Assembly: GCF_003312875.1 (NCBI RefSeq)
Contig: NZ_CP015163.1
Coordinates: forward strand, 4,526,001 to 4,590,000
Reading direction: 5' to 3'
Source: Amycolatopsis albispora
Lineage (GTDB): Bacteria; Actinomycetota; Actinomycetes; Mycobacteriales; Pseudonocardiaceae
Length of the DNA stretch: 64,000 bases
The notes beneath the pieces are model-generated. The model saw nothing but the letters and a program-made list of their open reading frames with translations, made no database searches and had not been told where the DNA came from. Made by a program: the position numbers and the translations under genes. Numbering within the stretch: position 1 is the first letter of the stretch; each line of letters starts with the position of its first letter. This document shows positions 50,516-58,726 of the stretch, piece after piece.

Positions 50516-53443
50516 CTACGGCCGATGGTCGGTAAATCTCCGCCCAATCGCCGCGGTGATGCGGTCGACGTCGCCGCGTTCGCCCGGCGGCAGCGGCGCG
50601 CCCGCCGAGGCCCGCAACCGGGCCGCCGCACCGAGCAGTCCCCGCGCGCGTCCCGGCTGGCCGAGCGCGACCCGGGCACCGGCCAACCCCTCCAACGCCA
50701 GCGCGACGGCCCGCGGATCACCGGTGCGGCGTGCCGCACCGAGCCCTTGACCGTGCAGGTCGAGCGCGGCTTCGGCGTCACCGCGTTGCTCGGCGGCGAA
50801 ACCGAGTTCGGCGAGGATCAGCGCGGCGCCGTTGTCCGCTTCGAACCGGCGGTTCCAGTCCAGCCACGGCCGCAGCAGAGCCTCGGCCTCGGCGAACCGG
50901 CCACGGCGGCGTGCGGACAACGCGAGCCCGACTTCGGCGAATTCCCGGCCCGCCGGGTCGGCGTGGTCCACGGCCACCGCCCGCGCGCGTTCGTGCAGGG
51001 CGTCGGCCGCGTCGTGATCCCCTTCGAGCAGCGCGATCCGGCCCAGTTCGGACCAGCGCATCGACACCTCCGGCCACAGCGCGAGTTCTTCGGCCAGTTC
51101 GGCTCCTTCGCGGTGCCAGGCCGCCGCCGCGCGGTAGTCACCCGCGATCTCGGCGAGCCGTCCGAGCGCCGCGTTGGCCTGCACCCGGCCCCAGCGGTCG
51201 CCGGTTTCGCCGAACAACGCGCGGCTCCGCTCGGCGTCCGCGGCCGACCCCGCGAGGTCACCACGGACGTAGCGGTGCACGGCCCGCACGCTCAGCGCGG
51301 CCGCGACACCCCAGTTGTCACCGAGGTCTTCGAACTCCGCCAACGCCGTGCGGATGAGCGCCTCGCCGTCCGTCAGTTCGCCGAATCTTGTTGCGGCATA
51401 ACCGAGAAACCAGCCCGCCATGGCGCGCTCACGCGGCTCGGCCAGGTTGTCGCGCAGGCCGGGCAGCGTGCCGCCGTCGACCGGTTCGCCGGTGAGCAAC
51501 CGGAAACCGGCCTGCCAGGCGGGATCGACGGTGGCACGCCGTGCTTCGGTGAGCCGTCCGCGCAGGAACCAGTACCACGCCAGGGAACGGGCCAACCGCG
51601 AAGCGAAACGCGGATCGGCGAGTGCCCGGCGCAGGTTGCCGGTTTCCGCGTCGAGGCGCCGCAACCAGCGCTGCTGGTCCGGGCCGCACAGGTGCCGGGC
51701 CGCTTCCTCGGCGAACGCGGTGAAGTGGGCGGCATGCGCGTGGGCGAGGCGTGCGCGTTCGCCGGCACCGAACTGGCGCTCACCGTAGGCGGACACCGTC
51801 TCCAGCAGCCCGTACCGCGGGCCGTCGGCGGTGTGCGTGACCACCACCAGCGACCGGTCGACCAGCCGCGCCAGCAGGTCGAGCACCTCGGAAGGCCGCA
51901 CCCCATCGCCGGAGCACAGCGCCTCGGCCGCGTCGAGCGAGCAGCCGTCGGCAAAAATCGAGAGCCTGCGCAACACGGCCTGTTCGGCTCCGGTCAGCAG
52001 TTCCCAGCTCCAGTCGAGCATCGCGCGCAACGTGCGCTGGCGGGCCGGTGCGTCCCGCGGGCCGCCGGTCAGCAGGGCGAACCGGTCGTCAAGGCGTTCG
52101 GCGAGTTCGACCGGGCCCAGCACGCGCACGCGGGCCGCGGCCAGTTCGATGGCGAGCGGGATGCCATCGACCCGACGGCAGATCCTGGCGACAGCATCCG
52201 CGTTGTCCTCGGAAACGACGAATCCCGGTGAGACGGCCGCCGCCCGCGCGGCGAACAACCGCACGGCACCCGCCTCATCGAGCGGCAGCACCTCCCACAG
52301 CCGTTCCCCGGAGACGCCGATCGGCTCCCGGCTGGTGGCCAGCACCCGCACGCCGGGCGCGCGCAGCACGCCGGACAGCAACGCGGCGAGTGGTTCGACC
52401 ACGTGCTCGCAGTTGTCCAGCACCAGCAGCAAGCGACGGCCCCGCAACACCTCCGCGAGCCGTTCTCCCCCGTTCTGGCTGCCCAGCGCGGCAGCGATCG
52501 TGTCCACCAGATCGTCCACTTCGGACTCCCGGGGCAACCCGGCGAACTCGACCAGGCACGCTTCACCACCATCGCGCGCGACTTCGAGCGCGAGCCGGGT
52601 CTTGCCGACACCACCCGGTCCGGTCAGCGTCACGAGGCGGTGCGAGCTGAGCAGCGCGCGCACCTCGGCGACCGCCTCGTCCCGGCCGATCAGCGCGTTG
52701 GCCGGAGTCGGCAGTGGCACCACCGGCTCGGCCCGCGCGGGGACTTCCCCACGCAGCATGCGCTCGTGCAGCGCGGCGAGTTCGGCCCCCGGTTCAAGGC
52801 CGAGTTCGTCACGCAGGAGCCGCCGCAACCGGCGGTAGCCGTCGAGCGCTTCGGTCGTCCGGCCCGCACCGTGCAACGCGGCCAGGTGCGCGGCGCGGAG
52901 CCGTTCACGCAACGGGTGCTCATCGACGAGTTCCCGCAGGTCGTCGGCGAGCGCCGCGTGCTCCCCCAGTCGCAGCCTCGCTTCGGCGTAGTCCTCCCAG
53001 ACGGTGAGCCGCTGCTCTTCCAGCGCCGCGGCCGCGGCACGGGCGAACGGTTCGTCGGCGAACCCGGCGAACGCCTCACCCCGCCACAGGCCGAGCGCCT
53101 CCCCGAGCGCGGCGGGGTCCGGCGCGCGGCGCGCGAGTTCGGCGAACCGGCCGCTGTCCACCGCCTCCGGCGGCACGTCCAGCAGGTACCCGGGCGGCCG
53201 ATGCACCACCAGGCCGGTGCCGATCGCCCGGCGCAGGCGCGAGACCAGGGTCTGCAGCGCGCCGGCGGGATTGGCCGGGAGCGCGTTGCCCCACAGGTCG
53301 TCGACCAGCCGGTCGGCCGACACCACGCGGCCCGGCGCGACCAGCAGACGGGCCAGCAGCGCGCGGACCCTCGCCTCGGGCACCACCACGGCGTCCCCGT
53401 CCGGTGTCCACACCGCGAGCGGCCCCAGCACCCCGAAACGCAT
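50516..53443 (-). CDS. Large SARP/AfsR-type regulator (BTAD-NB-ARC-TPR)
   Basis: A 975-residue multidomain regulator. An OmpR-like winged helix and BTAD domain (about 1-250) open with MRFGVLGPLAVW. The NB-ARC ATPase has Walker A GPGGVGKT near 285 and LLLVLDNCEHV, then a C-terminal TPR-like helical array (about 600-930). Such proteins activate antibiotic or stress gene clusters. Start MRF at 53443; the GTG three codons earlier is possible. Divergent from the SDR gene, which may be its target. No biosynthetic cluster is near. Confidence 0.87.
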   Translation of the reverse strand: MRFGVLGPLAVWTPDGDAVVVPEARVRALLARLLVAPGRVVSADRLVDDLWGNALPANPAGALQTLVSRLRRAIGTGLVVHRPPGYLLDVPPEAVDSGRFAELARRAPDPAALGEALGLWRGEAFAGFADEPFARAAAAALEEQRLTVWEDYAEARLRLGEHAALADDLRELVDEHPLRERLRAAHLAALHGAGRTTEALDGYRRLRRLLRDELGLEPGAELAALHERMLRGEVPARAEPVVPLPTPANALIGRDEAVAEVRALLSSHRLVTLTGPGGVGKTRLALEVARDGGEACLVEFAGLPRESEVDDLVDTIAAALGSQNGGERLAEVLRGRRLLLVLDNCEHVVEPLAALLSGVLRAPGVRVLATSREPIGVSGERLWEVLPLDEAGAVRLFAARAAAVSPGFVVSEDNADAVARICRRVDGIPLAIELAAARVRVLGPVELAERLDDRFALLTGGPRDAPARQRTLRAMLDWSWELLTGAEQAVLRRLSIFADGCSLDAAEALCSGDGVRPSEVLDLLARLVDRSLVVVTHTADGPRYGLLETVSAYGERQFGAGERARLAHAHAAHFTAFAEEAARHLCGPDQQRWLRRLDAETGNLRRALADPRFASRLARSLAWYWFLRGRLTEARRATVDPAWQAGFRLLTGEPVDGGTLPGLRDNLAEPRERAMAGWFLGYAATRFGELTDGEALIRTALAEFEDLGDNWGVAAALSVRAVHRYVRGDLAGSAADAERSRALFGETGDRWGRVQANAALGRLAEIAGDYRAAAAWHREGAELAEELALWPEVSMRWSELGRIALLEGDHDAADALHERARAVAVDHADPAGREFAEVGLALSARRRGRFAEAEALLRPWLDWNRRFEADNGAALILAELGFAAEQRGDAEAALDLHGQGLGAARRTGDPRAVALALEGLAGARVALGQPGRARGLLGAAARLRASAGAPLPPGERGDVDRITAAIGRRFTDHRP

Positions 53444-53533
53444 GTCCGCCACGGTAGCCGCAAGAAGATCGAAAGCGGACCGCCAGCACCCCCGGGCACC
53501 GTCGGGTCATCGGTTACGAACGAAGGGAAGATC

Positions 53534-54274
53534 ATGAAGAAGGCAGTGGTCACCGGGGGTACGCACGGCATGGGGCTGGCGATCGTGCGCGCGCTGCTCG
53601 ACCGCGGCGCCGAGGTGGTGCTCACCGGACGCGACGAGCGGAACCTGGAGCAGGCACGGACGGCGCTCAAGGGCGAGCAGGCACACGTCGTGCGGTCCGA
53701 CGCGGGCAACATGGCGGACATCGCCGCGCTCGGGGACGTGGTGCGTGAGCGGCTCGGCAGCGTCGACCACCTCTTCGTCAACCACGGCATGGCGCAGTTC
53801 GCCGAACTCGCCGAGGTGACCGAAGAGGCGTGGGACCGGCATTTCGCGGTCAACACCAAGGGCGCGTTCTTCACCGTGCAGCGGCTCGCCCCGCTGCTCA
53901 ACGAGGGCGGCTCGGTGGTGTTCACCACGGTCGCCAACGACGTGGTGTTCCCCGGGCTGAGCGCGTACTCGGCGTCGAAGGAGGCGATGCGCGCGTTCGC
54001 GCACGTGCTGGCGGTGGAGTTGCTGCCCAAGAAGATCCGCGTGAACAGCGTGGCCCCCGGTTACATCAAGACCCCGACCATGGGCGTGGCTGGTCTGTCC
54101 GAAGAGGAACGCCGGGAGTTCGAACGGCAGGGTGACGAGTCGACCCCGTTGCGCCGCAACGGCACCGTCGAGGAGGTCGCCAAGGCCGCGTTGTTCCTGG
54201 CCGAGGACGCGACCTTCACCACGAACGTCGAACTGGCCGTGGACGGCGGTTTCGCCCAGGGCCTCGGGCACTGA
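53534..54274 (+). CDS. SDR-family oxidoreductase
   Basis: A 246-residue classical SDR: TGGTHGMG near residue 8, the NHG motif replaces the usual NNAG, catalytic YSASK near 155, and a C-terminal DGGF ending. NAD(P)(H)-dependent; substrate unknown. ATG 53534 follows AAGGGAAG. Divergent from the large SARP regulator; its stop codon abuts the stop of the minus-strand PucR gene without a gap (TGATCA). Confidence 0.87.
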   Translation: MKKAVVTGGTHGMGLAIVRALLDRGAEVVLTGRDERNLEQARTALKGEQAHVVRSDAGNMADIAALGDVVRERLGSVDHLFVNHGMAQFAELAEVTEEAWDRHFAVNTKGAFFTVQRLAPLLNEGGSVVFTTVANDVVFPGLSAYSASKEAMRAFAHVLAVELLPKKIRVNSVAPGYIKTPTMGVAGLSEEERREFERQGDESTPLRRNGTVEEVAKAALFLAEDATFTTNVELAVDGGFAQGLGH

Positions 54275-55423
54275 TCACGAACCGGCGCGCTGGAGCCAGG
54301 TCCGCAGGGCCCACCAGGTCTGCACGGCGGTCACCACGTAGGGGTGCGAGCGGTCGTTGACGTCGATGCCCGTGAGGTCGCGCAGGCGGTCGAGGCGGTA
54401 CCGGACGGTGTTGGCGTGGATGTGCAGTGCCTTCGCCGTCGCGTTGATCACGCAGCCGTGGTCGAGGAAGGCGACCGCCGTGCCGGCCATCTCCTGGTGG
54501 AACTCGTTGCCGGGATCGAGCGCGGCCAGCAGTTCGCCGACGAGCGTGGCCGCCAGTGCCGGGTGGGCGGCCAGCGCGGTTTCGGCGGCCAGGCCGACCA
54601 GCGGCCGCACGCCGCACAGCCCTCGCCGGGAAGCGACGGCGAGGGCTTCGGCGCACAACGGGTAGGTGTCGCGCAACGCCAGCAGCGGCCTGGCCGGTGA
54701 CACCACCACCAGGGGCGCGGCTTCGGGCAGTACCGGGTAGTTGAGCGCGACGCCGGTCAATTGTCCTTCGGTGAAGCCGAAAACACCGCCGAAGGGGGCG
54801 AGGCGCTGTTCCAGCGACCGGGCGTCGCGCGGATCGGTGACCGCGGAAACCACGCAGTGGTACGGCCGGTCCGGGTGCAGCCCGGCCCGGCCGAGTTCCT
54901 CCGGGACCGGCAGGCGTTCACCGGACAGCAGCAGCCTGCGCAGCACCTGCGTGCTGAAATCCCGTGCGGTACGGGAAAGTTCGAGTTCGGCGGTGTGGTA
55001 ACCGCTGACGATGTGCCGCTGGATCGCGCCGACGTAGTGGTCCAGATCGACGATGAACTCCAGGATCGTGGCGTCGTCGACCCCCATCGAGCGGGCGAAC
55101 TCCACCCCGGCTCGGGTCACCTCGGCGCGGCCGGCGTGCACCCCGCGCAGCAGGTCGACGATCGGCACGCCCTGCGCCGCGCGATCGGCGCCGAGCGCGA
55201 AGGCGGCCGAGAAGTCGCCGGACTCGTGCTCGTCCCCGCGTTCGAGGTGGGCGACGGCTTCGAGCAGCAGGGTGGCGATGTGCCTGCGGTTCTCCGCGAC
55301 CGGCAGCCGCGCCACCTCGGGTGAGTTCTCGCGGGCGGCGTCGACCACCCTGGCGACCACCTCCGGATCGGTCGCCAGCGCACGCACCACCCCCACCACG
55401 ATGGCGCTCGTCCGCTCGTCCAC
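54275..55423 (-). CDS. PucR/CdaR-type helix-turn-helix regulator
   Basis: A 382-residue regulator. The N-terminal helical sensor region (residues 1-150) is followed by a GGDEF-like, PucR-type middle domain. The C-terminal HTH_30 (about 325-375) reads AFLDHGCVINATAKALHIHA with NTVRYRLDRLRDLTGID. GTG start. Divergent from the Tat-exported FAD dehydrogenase, and a likely activator of it; relatives respond to purine, amine or other catabolic substrates. Confidence 0.85.
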   Translation of the reverse strand: MDERTSAIVVGVVRALATDPEVVARVVDAARENSPEVARLPVAENRRHIATLLLEAVAHLERGDEHESGDFSAAFALGADRAAQGVPIVDLLRGVHAGRAEVTRAGVEFARSMGVDDATILEFIVDLDHYVGAIQRHIVSGYHTAELELSRTARDFSTQVLRRLLLSGERLPVPEELGRAGLHPDRPYHCVVSAVTDPRDARSLEQRLAPFGGVFGFTEGQLTGVALNYPVLPEAAPLVVVSPARPLLALRDTYPLCAEALAVASRRGLCGVRPLVGLAAETALAAHPALAATLVGELLAALDPGNEFHQEMAGTAVAFLDHGCVINATAKALHIHANTVRYRLDRLRDLTGIDVNDRSHPYVVTAVQTWWALRTWLQRAGS

Positions 55424-55559
55424 GCGACACCTCCGCGAGCCGTTGTGGACGGGCCACAGCGGCGGCGGCCAAGTTTGGCGGCGAGAGCCTATCTTCGCCG
55501 CGCACGGGCTGCTTCCCTGTCCCTACTGGACGGTAACAGTGCCGATGGAGGACCCGACG

Positions 55560-57362
55560 ATGAGTTCGCCGCACAACCGGAACGTCAGCCGCCGCGGAGT
55601 ACTGACCAGAGGTGGTGCGCTCGCCGCGGGCACGGCACTGAGCAGCCTCGGCTTCGGTTCGGCCGCCTTCGCCGCCGGCACGCCCAGAGCGGACGCCGAC
55701 GCGATCGTGGTCGGCTCCGGCCTGGCCGGGCTGGTGGCGACTTCGGAGCTGGCCGCGGCGGGCAGGCGGGTCCTGCTCCTCGACCAGGAACCGGAGGCCA
55801 GCCTCGGCGGCCAGGCGTTCTGGTCGCTGGGCGGCCTGTTCTTCGTCAACTCCCCCGAGCAGCGGACCGCCGGGATCAAGGACTCGCTGGAGCTGGCGCG
55901 GGCCGACTGGTTCAACAACGCCGGGTTCGACCGCGGGGTGACCGACCCGCTCGGCGAGGACTACTGGGCGGCGAAGTGGGCCGAGGCCTACCTGCAGTTC
56001 GCCGCCGACGAGAAGCGCAAGTGGCTGTACGGGCTGGGCGTGCGCTGGGTGCCGATCGTCGGCTGGGCCGAGCGCGGTGGCCAGCTCGCCGACGGCCCCG
56101 GCAACTCGGTGCCGCGCTTCCACCTCACCCTCGGCACCGGGCCGGGCGTGATGGAGCCGTTCGAGAAGAAGGTGCGCGAGGCCGCCGCGAAGGGCAGCGT
56201 CACCTTCAAGTTCCGGCACCAGGTCGACGCGTTGATCACCACCAACGGCGCGGTCACCGGCGTGCGCGGCAGCCTGCTGGAGCCGAGCAGCGCGGCCCGC
56301 GGCACGCCCAGTTCACGCACCAAGATCGGCGAGTTCGAGCTGTCCGCGCCGATCGTGGTGGTGACCTCCGGCGGGATCGGCGGCAACCAGGACCTGGTCC
56401 GCCGGAACTGGCCCGCCCGGCTGGGCGAACCACCGTCGCGCATGATCACCGGCGTGCCCGCGCACGTGGACGGGCGCATGCTCGCCATCAGCGAGATGGC
56501 CGGGGCGCGGCTGGTCAACCGCGACCGCATGTGGCACTACACCGAGGGCATGGCGAACCACAGCCCGATCTGGCCGGAGCACGGCATCCGCGTGCTGGCC
56601 GCGCCGTCGTCGATGTGGTTCGACGCCACCGGCCGCCGGTTCCCGAATCCCGGCGTGCCCAGCTACGACACGCTCGGCACGCTGGAGCTGATCATGCGCT
56701 CCGGCCACGACTACTCGTGGTTCCTGCTCAACAAGCGGATCATCGACAAGGAGTTCGTGCTGTCGGGTTCCGAGCAGAACCCGGAGCTGACGCGCAAGGA
56801 CCTGCTCGGTTACCTGGCGAGCCGCCTGCTCAACGACACGCCGCCGCCGGTGAAGGCGTTCATGGACAAGGGCGAGGACTTCGTCATCTCGAACAACCTG
56901 CCGGACCTGGTGGCCGGCATGAACCAGCTGACCGGCGACAACCTGATCGAGCTGGAGCCGCTGCGGCGGCAGATCACCGCGCGGGACCTGCAGGTGGACA
57001 ACGGGTACACCAAGGACAGCCAGATCATGGGCATCCGGAACTCGCTCGACTACGTCGGCGACAGCCTGGCCAGAACCGTGCCGCTGCACCGGATCCTCGA
57101 TCCGGCGGCGGGGCCGCTGATCGCGATCCGGATGAACATCCTGACCCGCAAGACGCTCGGCGGCCTGCAGACCGATCTCGCCGGGCGGGTGCTGAACGCG
57201 GCGGGACAGCCGATCAAGGGGTGGTACGCGGCGGGTGAGGTCGCCGGGTTCGGCGGTGGCGGGGTGCACGGGTACCGGGCGCTGGAAGGCACCTTCCTGG
57301 GCGGGTGCCTGTTCTCGGGGCGGGAAGCGGGACGGGCGGCCGCCGCCGAAACCGCCTCCTGA
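55560..57362 (+). CDS. Tat-exported FAD-binding dehydrogenase (KstD/fumarate-reductase-like)
   Basis: A 600-residue flavoprotein. The twin-arginine signal peptide (residues about 5-45) is NVSRRGVLTRGGALAAG. The FAD dinucleotide-binding fold is VVGSGLAGLVATSELAAAG near 58; the C-terminal end is VAGFGGGGVHGYRALEGTFL, typical of the fumarate-reductase/3-ketosteroid-dehydrogenase family. Export with FAD bound is expected, so a folded enzyme acts outside the cell. The substrate is not deducible. ATG 55560 follows GGAGG. Divergent from the PucR gene and followed by the palindrome carrying the IS110 insertion. Confidence 0.9.
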   Translation: MSSPHNRNVSRRGVLTRGGALAAGTALSSLGFGSAAFAAGTPRADADAIVVGSGLAGLVATSELAAAGRRVLLLDQEPEASLGGQAFWSLGGLFFVNSPEQRTAGIKDSLELARADWFNNAGFDRGVTDPLGEDYWAAKWAEAYLQFAADEKRKWLYGLGVRWVPIVGWAERGGQLADGPGNSVPRFHLTLGTGPGVMEPFEKKVREAAAKGSVTFKFRHQVDALITTNGAVTGVRGSLLEPSSAARGTPSSRTKIGEFELSAPIVVVTSGGIGGNQDLVRRNWPARLGEPPSRMITGVPAHVDGRMLAISEMAGARLVNRDRMWHYTEGMANHSPIWPEHGIRVLAAPSSMWFDATGRRFPNPGVPSYDTLGTLELIMRSGHDYSWFLLNKRIIDKEFVLSGSEQNPELTRKDLLGYLASRLLNDTPPPVKAFMDKGEDFVISNNLPDLVAGMNQLTGDNLIELEPLRRQITARDLQVDNGYTKDSQIMGIRNSLDYVGDSLARTVPLHRILDPAAGPLIAIRMNILTRKTLGGLQTDLAGRVLNAAGQPIKGWYAAGEVAGFGGGGVHGYRALEGTFLGGCLFSGREAGRAAAAETAS

Positions 57363-57373
57363 CCGGGAGGCCA

Positions 57374-57418
57374 TGTCACGAATGTGGCTTTCGAGACGCC
57401 AAACGTCTCGAAAGCCAC
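57374..57418. repeat. Dispersed palindrome, copy 7, left part (split by IS110)
   Basis: The left arm TGTCACGAATGTGGCTTTCG and onward, loop CCAAA (57399-57403) and right arm CGTCTCGAAAGCCAC end at the IS boundary. The rest of the right arm, ATTCGTGACAC, reappears at 58707-58717 beyond the element. Confidence 0.82.
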
Positions 57419-57460
57419 TCAGTGTCAGGGTTGGTGTGGCCGCTCGTGGTGGGCGGTTAG

Positions 57461-57625
57461 GGTCCGGTCTTGATCGCGTGGTGACTCTGAAAGCCACTGC
57501 CGTTGCTGGCTTGCGAACGAATTGTCCAGCGTGATCAAGGTCCGGGCCTGGCTGGCCTGACTTGATAGAAGCGTGGGCATACGCCATCAACCTCGACTGA
57601 GGTGTGTCCGACCAGCCCGGCCCGG
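57461..57625 (+). ncRNA. Candidate bridge RNA of the IS110 element
   Basis: Two adjacent stem-loops fill the left end. Loop 1 is closed by 57464-57478 with 57530-57545 (includes TTGATC/GATCAA and CCGG/CCGG). It carries GAAAGCCACT (57489-57498), identical to the left flank 57410-57419, and ACGAAT (57517-57522), complementary to the right flank ATTCGT 58707-58712. Loop 2 is closed by 57544-57555 with 57612-57623 (11 of 12 pairs). It carries ATAGAAGC (57565-57572), identical to the right end 58696-58703, and ACTGAG (57596-57601), complementary to the left junction CTCAGT 57418-57423. This is the order target-left, target-right, donor-left, donor-right known for IS621. Ends of the transcript are estimated. 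Confidence 0.8.
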
Positions 57626-57665
57626 AAAAGACGCATGTTCTCCGGCTAGGGAAGGAACACACGCG

Positions 57666-58694
57666 GTGTCCATGGTGGTCATTGGCATCGATCCGCACAA
57701 GTCCAGCCACACCGCGGTCGCGGTCGATCAGACCGGCCGCCGCCTGGGGCAGAAAACCGTGACCGCCGACCCCGACGGGCTGCTGCGGCTGCGGTCCTGG
57801 GCCACCCAGTTCGGCACCGGGCCGCGCTGGGCGGTCGAAGACGGCCGCGGCGTGGCCGGGCGACTGGTCCGCACCCTGATCGGCACCGGCGCCACCGTGG
57901 TCTGGGTCCCACCCAAACTGATGGCCGCCTGCCGCGCCAGCGCCCGCACCCGCGGCAAATCCGACCCGATCGACGCCCTGGCCATCGCCCGCGCCGCCCT
58001 GCGCGAACCCGACCTGCCCACCGCACACCTGGACCAGACCGCCCTGGACCTGCGCCTGCTCTCCGACCGGCGCGAACACCTGGTCAACCGCCGCACCGCC
58101 AGCATCAACCAACTGCGCTGGCACCTGCACGACCTCGACCCCGCCCTGGACCAGACCCACCCCCGCCTGACCGGGCCCCGCGCCCAGCACACCCTCACCA
58201 CCGCCCTGTCCACCCTGCCCGCCAGCGTCCGCCGCGACCTCGCCCTGGACCTGCTCACCGAGATCACCACCCTGACCCAGCAGATCACCCAGCTCGAACA
58301 CCAACTCCGCACCCGAGTCCAGCCCCTGGCCCCCACCCTGCTGGCCATCACCGGCGTCAGCACCGTCCTCGCCGCGAAAATCATCGGCGAAACCGCCGGC
58401 ATCACCCGCTTCCGCTCACCCGCCGCCTACGCCATGCACACCGGCACCGCACCCATCCCCACCTGGACAGCCAACAAACCCCACTACCGCCTCAACCGCG
58501 GCGGCAACCGCCAACTCAACACCTGCCTCCACCGCATCGCCATCACCCAACTCACCCACCACCCACCCGCCCGCACCTACCGCGACAACTGGACCAAACA
58601 CCACCCCCACGCCACCACCAAAGCCGCCCTCCGCGCCCTCAAACGCCACCTCGCCAACACCATCTACCGAGCACTCACCACCGACCTCACTTGA
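57666..58694 (+). CDS. IS110-family transposase (DEDD recombinase)
   Basis: A 342-residue recombinase. The N-terminal RuvC-like DEDD domain is GIDPHK (Asp9), VEDG (Glu58) and SDPIDALAIA (Asp100, Asp103). A helical linker follows, then the C-terminal Transposase_20 domain with GTAPIPTWTANK and RLNRGGNRQLNTCLHR, and KAALRALKRHLAN. In IS110 relatives the WTANK position usually holds the nucleophilic serine (as in SSGD, ESAGK); here it is Thr268. GTG start 57666 behind GGGAAGG; the frame opens earlier at 57573 inside the bridge-RNA region. Confidence 0.92.
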   Translation: MSMVVIGIDPHKSSHTAVAVDQTGRRLGQKTVTADPDGLLRLRSWATQFGTGPRWAVEDGRGVAGRLVRTLIGTGATVVWVPPKLMAACRASARTRGKSDPIDALAIARAALREPDLPTAHLDQTALDLRLLSDRREHLVNRRTASINQLRWHLHDLDPALDQTHPRLTGPRAQHTLTTALSTLPASVRRDLALDLLTEITTLTQQITQLEHQLRTRVQPLAPTLLAITGVSTVLAAKIIGETAGITRFRSPAAYAMHTGTAPIPTWTANKPHYRLNRGGNRQLNTCLHRIAITQLTHHPPARTYRDNWTKHHPHATTKAALRALKRHLANTIYRALTTDLT

Positions 58695-58706
58695 CATAGA
58701 AGCTTC

Positions 58707-58717
58707 ATTCGTGACAC
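58707..58717. repeat. Remaining right part of palindrome copy 7
   Basis: ATTCGTGACAC continues the palindrome arm broken by the IS110 element. It ends 9 bp before the MHS transporter stop codon. Confidence 0.75.
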
Positions 58718-58726
58718 CGGACAGGT

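Larger units (their letters stand above)
57419..58706 (+). mobile_element. IS110-family insertion sequence
   Basis: About 1288 bp. It interrupts palindrome copy 7 between its GCCAC and ATTCG. It has a roughly 247-bp left non-coding end, one DEDD-type recombinase and a right non-coding end of only 12 bp. That is the IS110-group layout, in which the bridge RNA lies upstream of the gene. No terminal inverted repeats are seen, as expected. Boundaries are uncertain by about 3 bp: CT may be the crossover core, at 57418-57419 and 58703-58704. Confidence 0.9.

Noticed and set aside
57461..57665. Extended N-terminus of the transposase from 57573
   Set aside because: The GTG at 57666 has a good ribosome site and gives the family N-terminus; the upstream region is better explained as bridge RNA.
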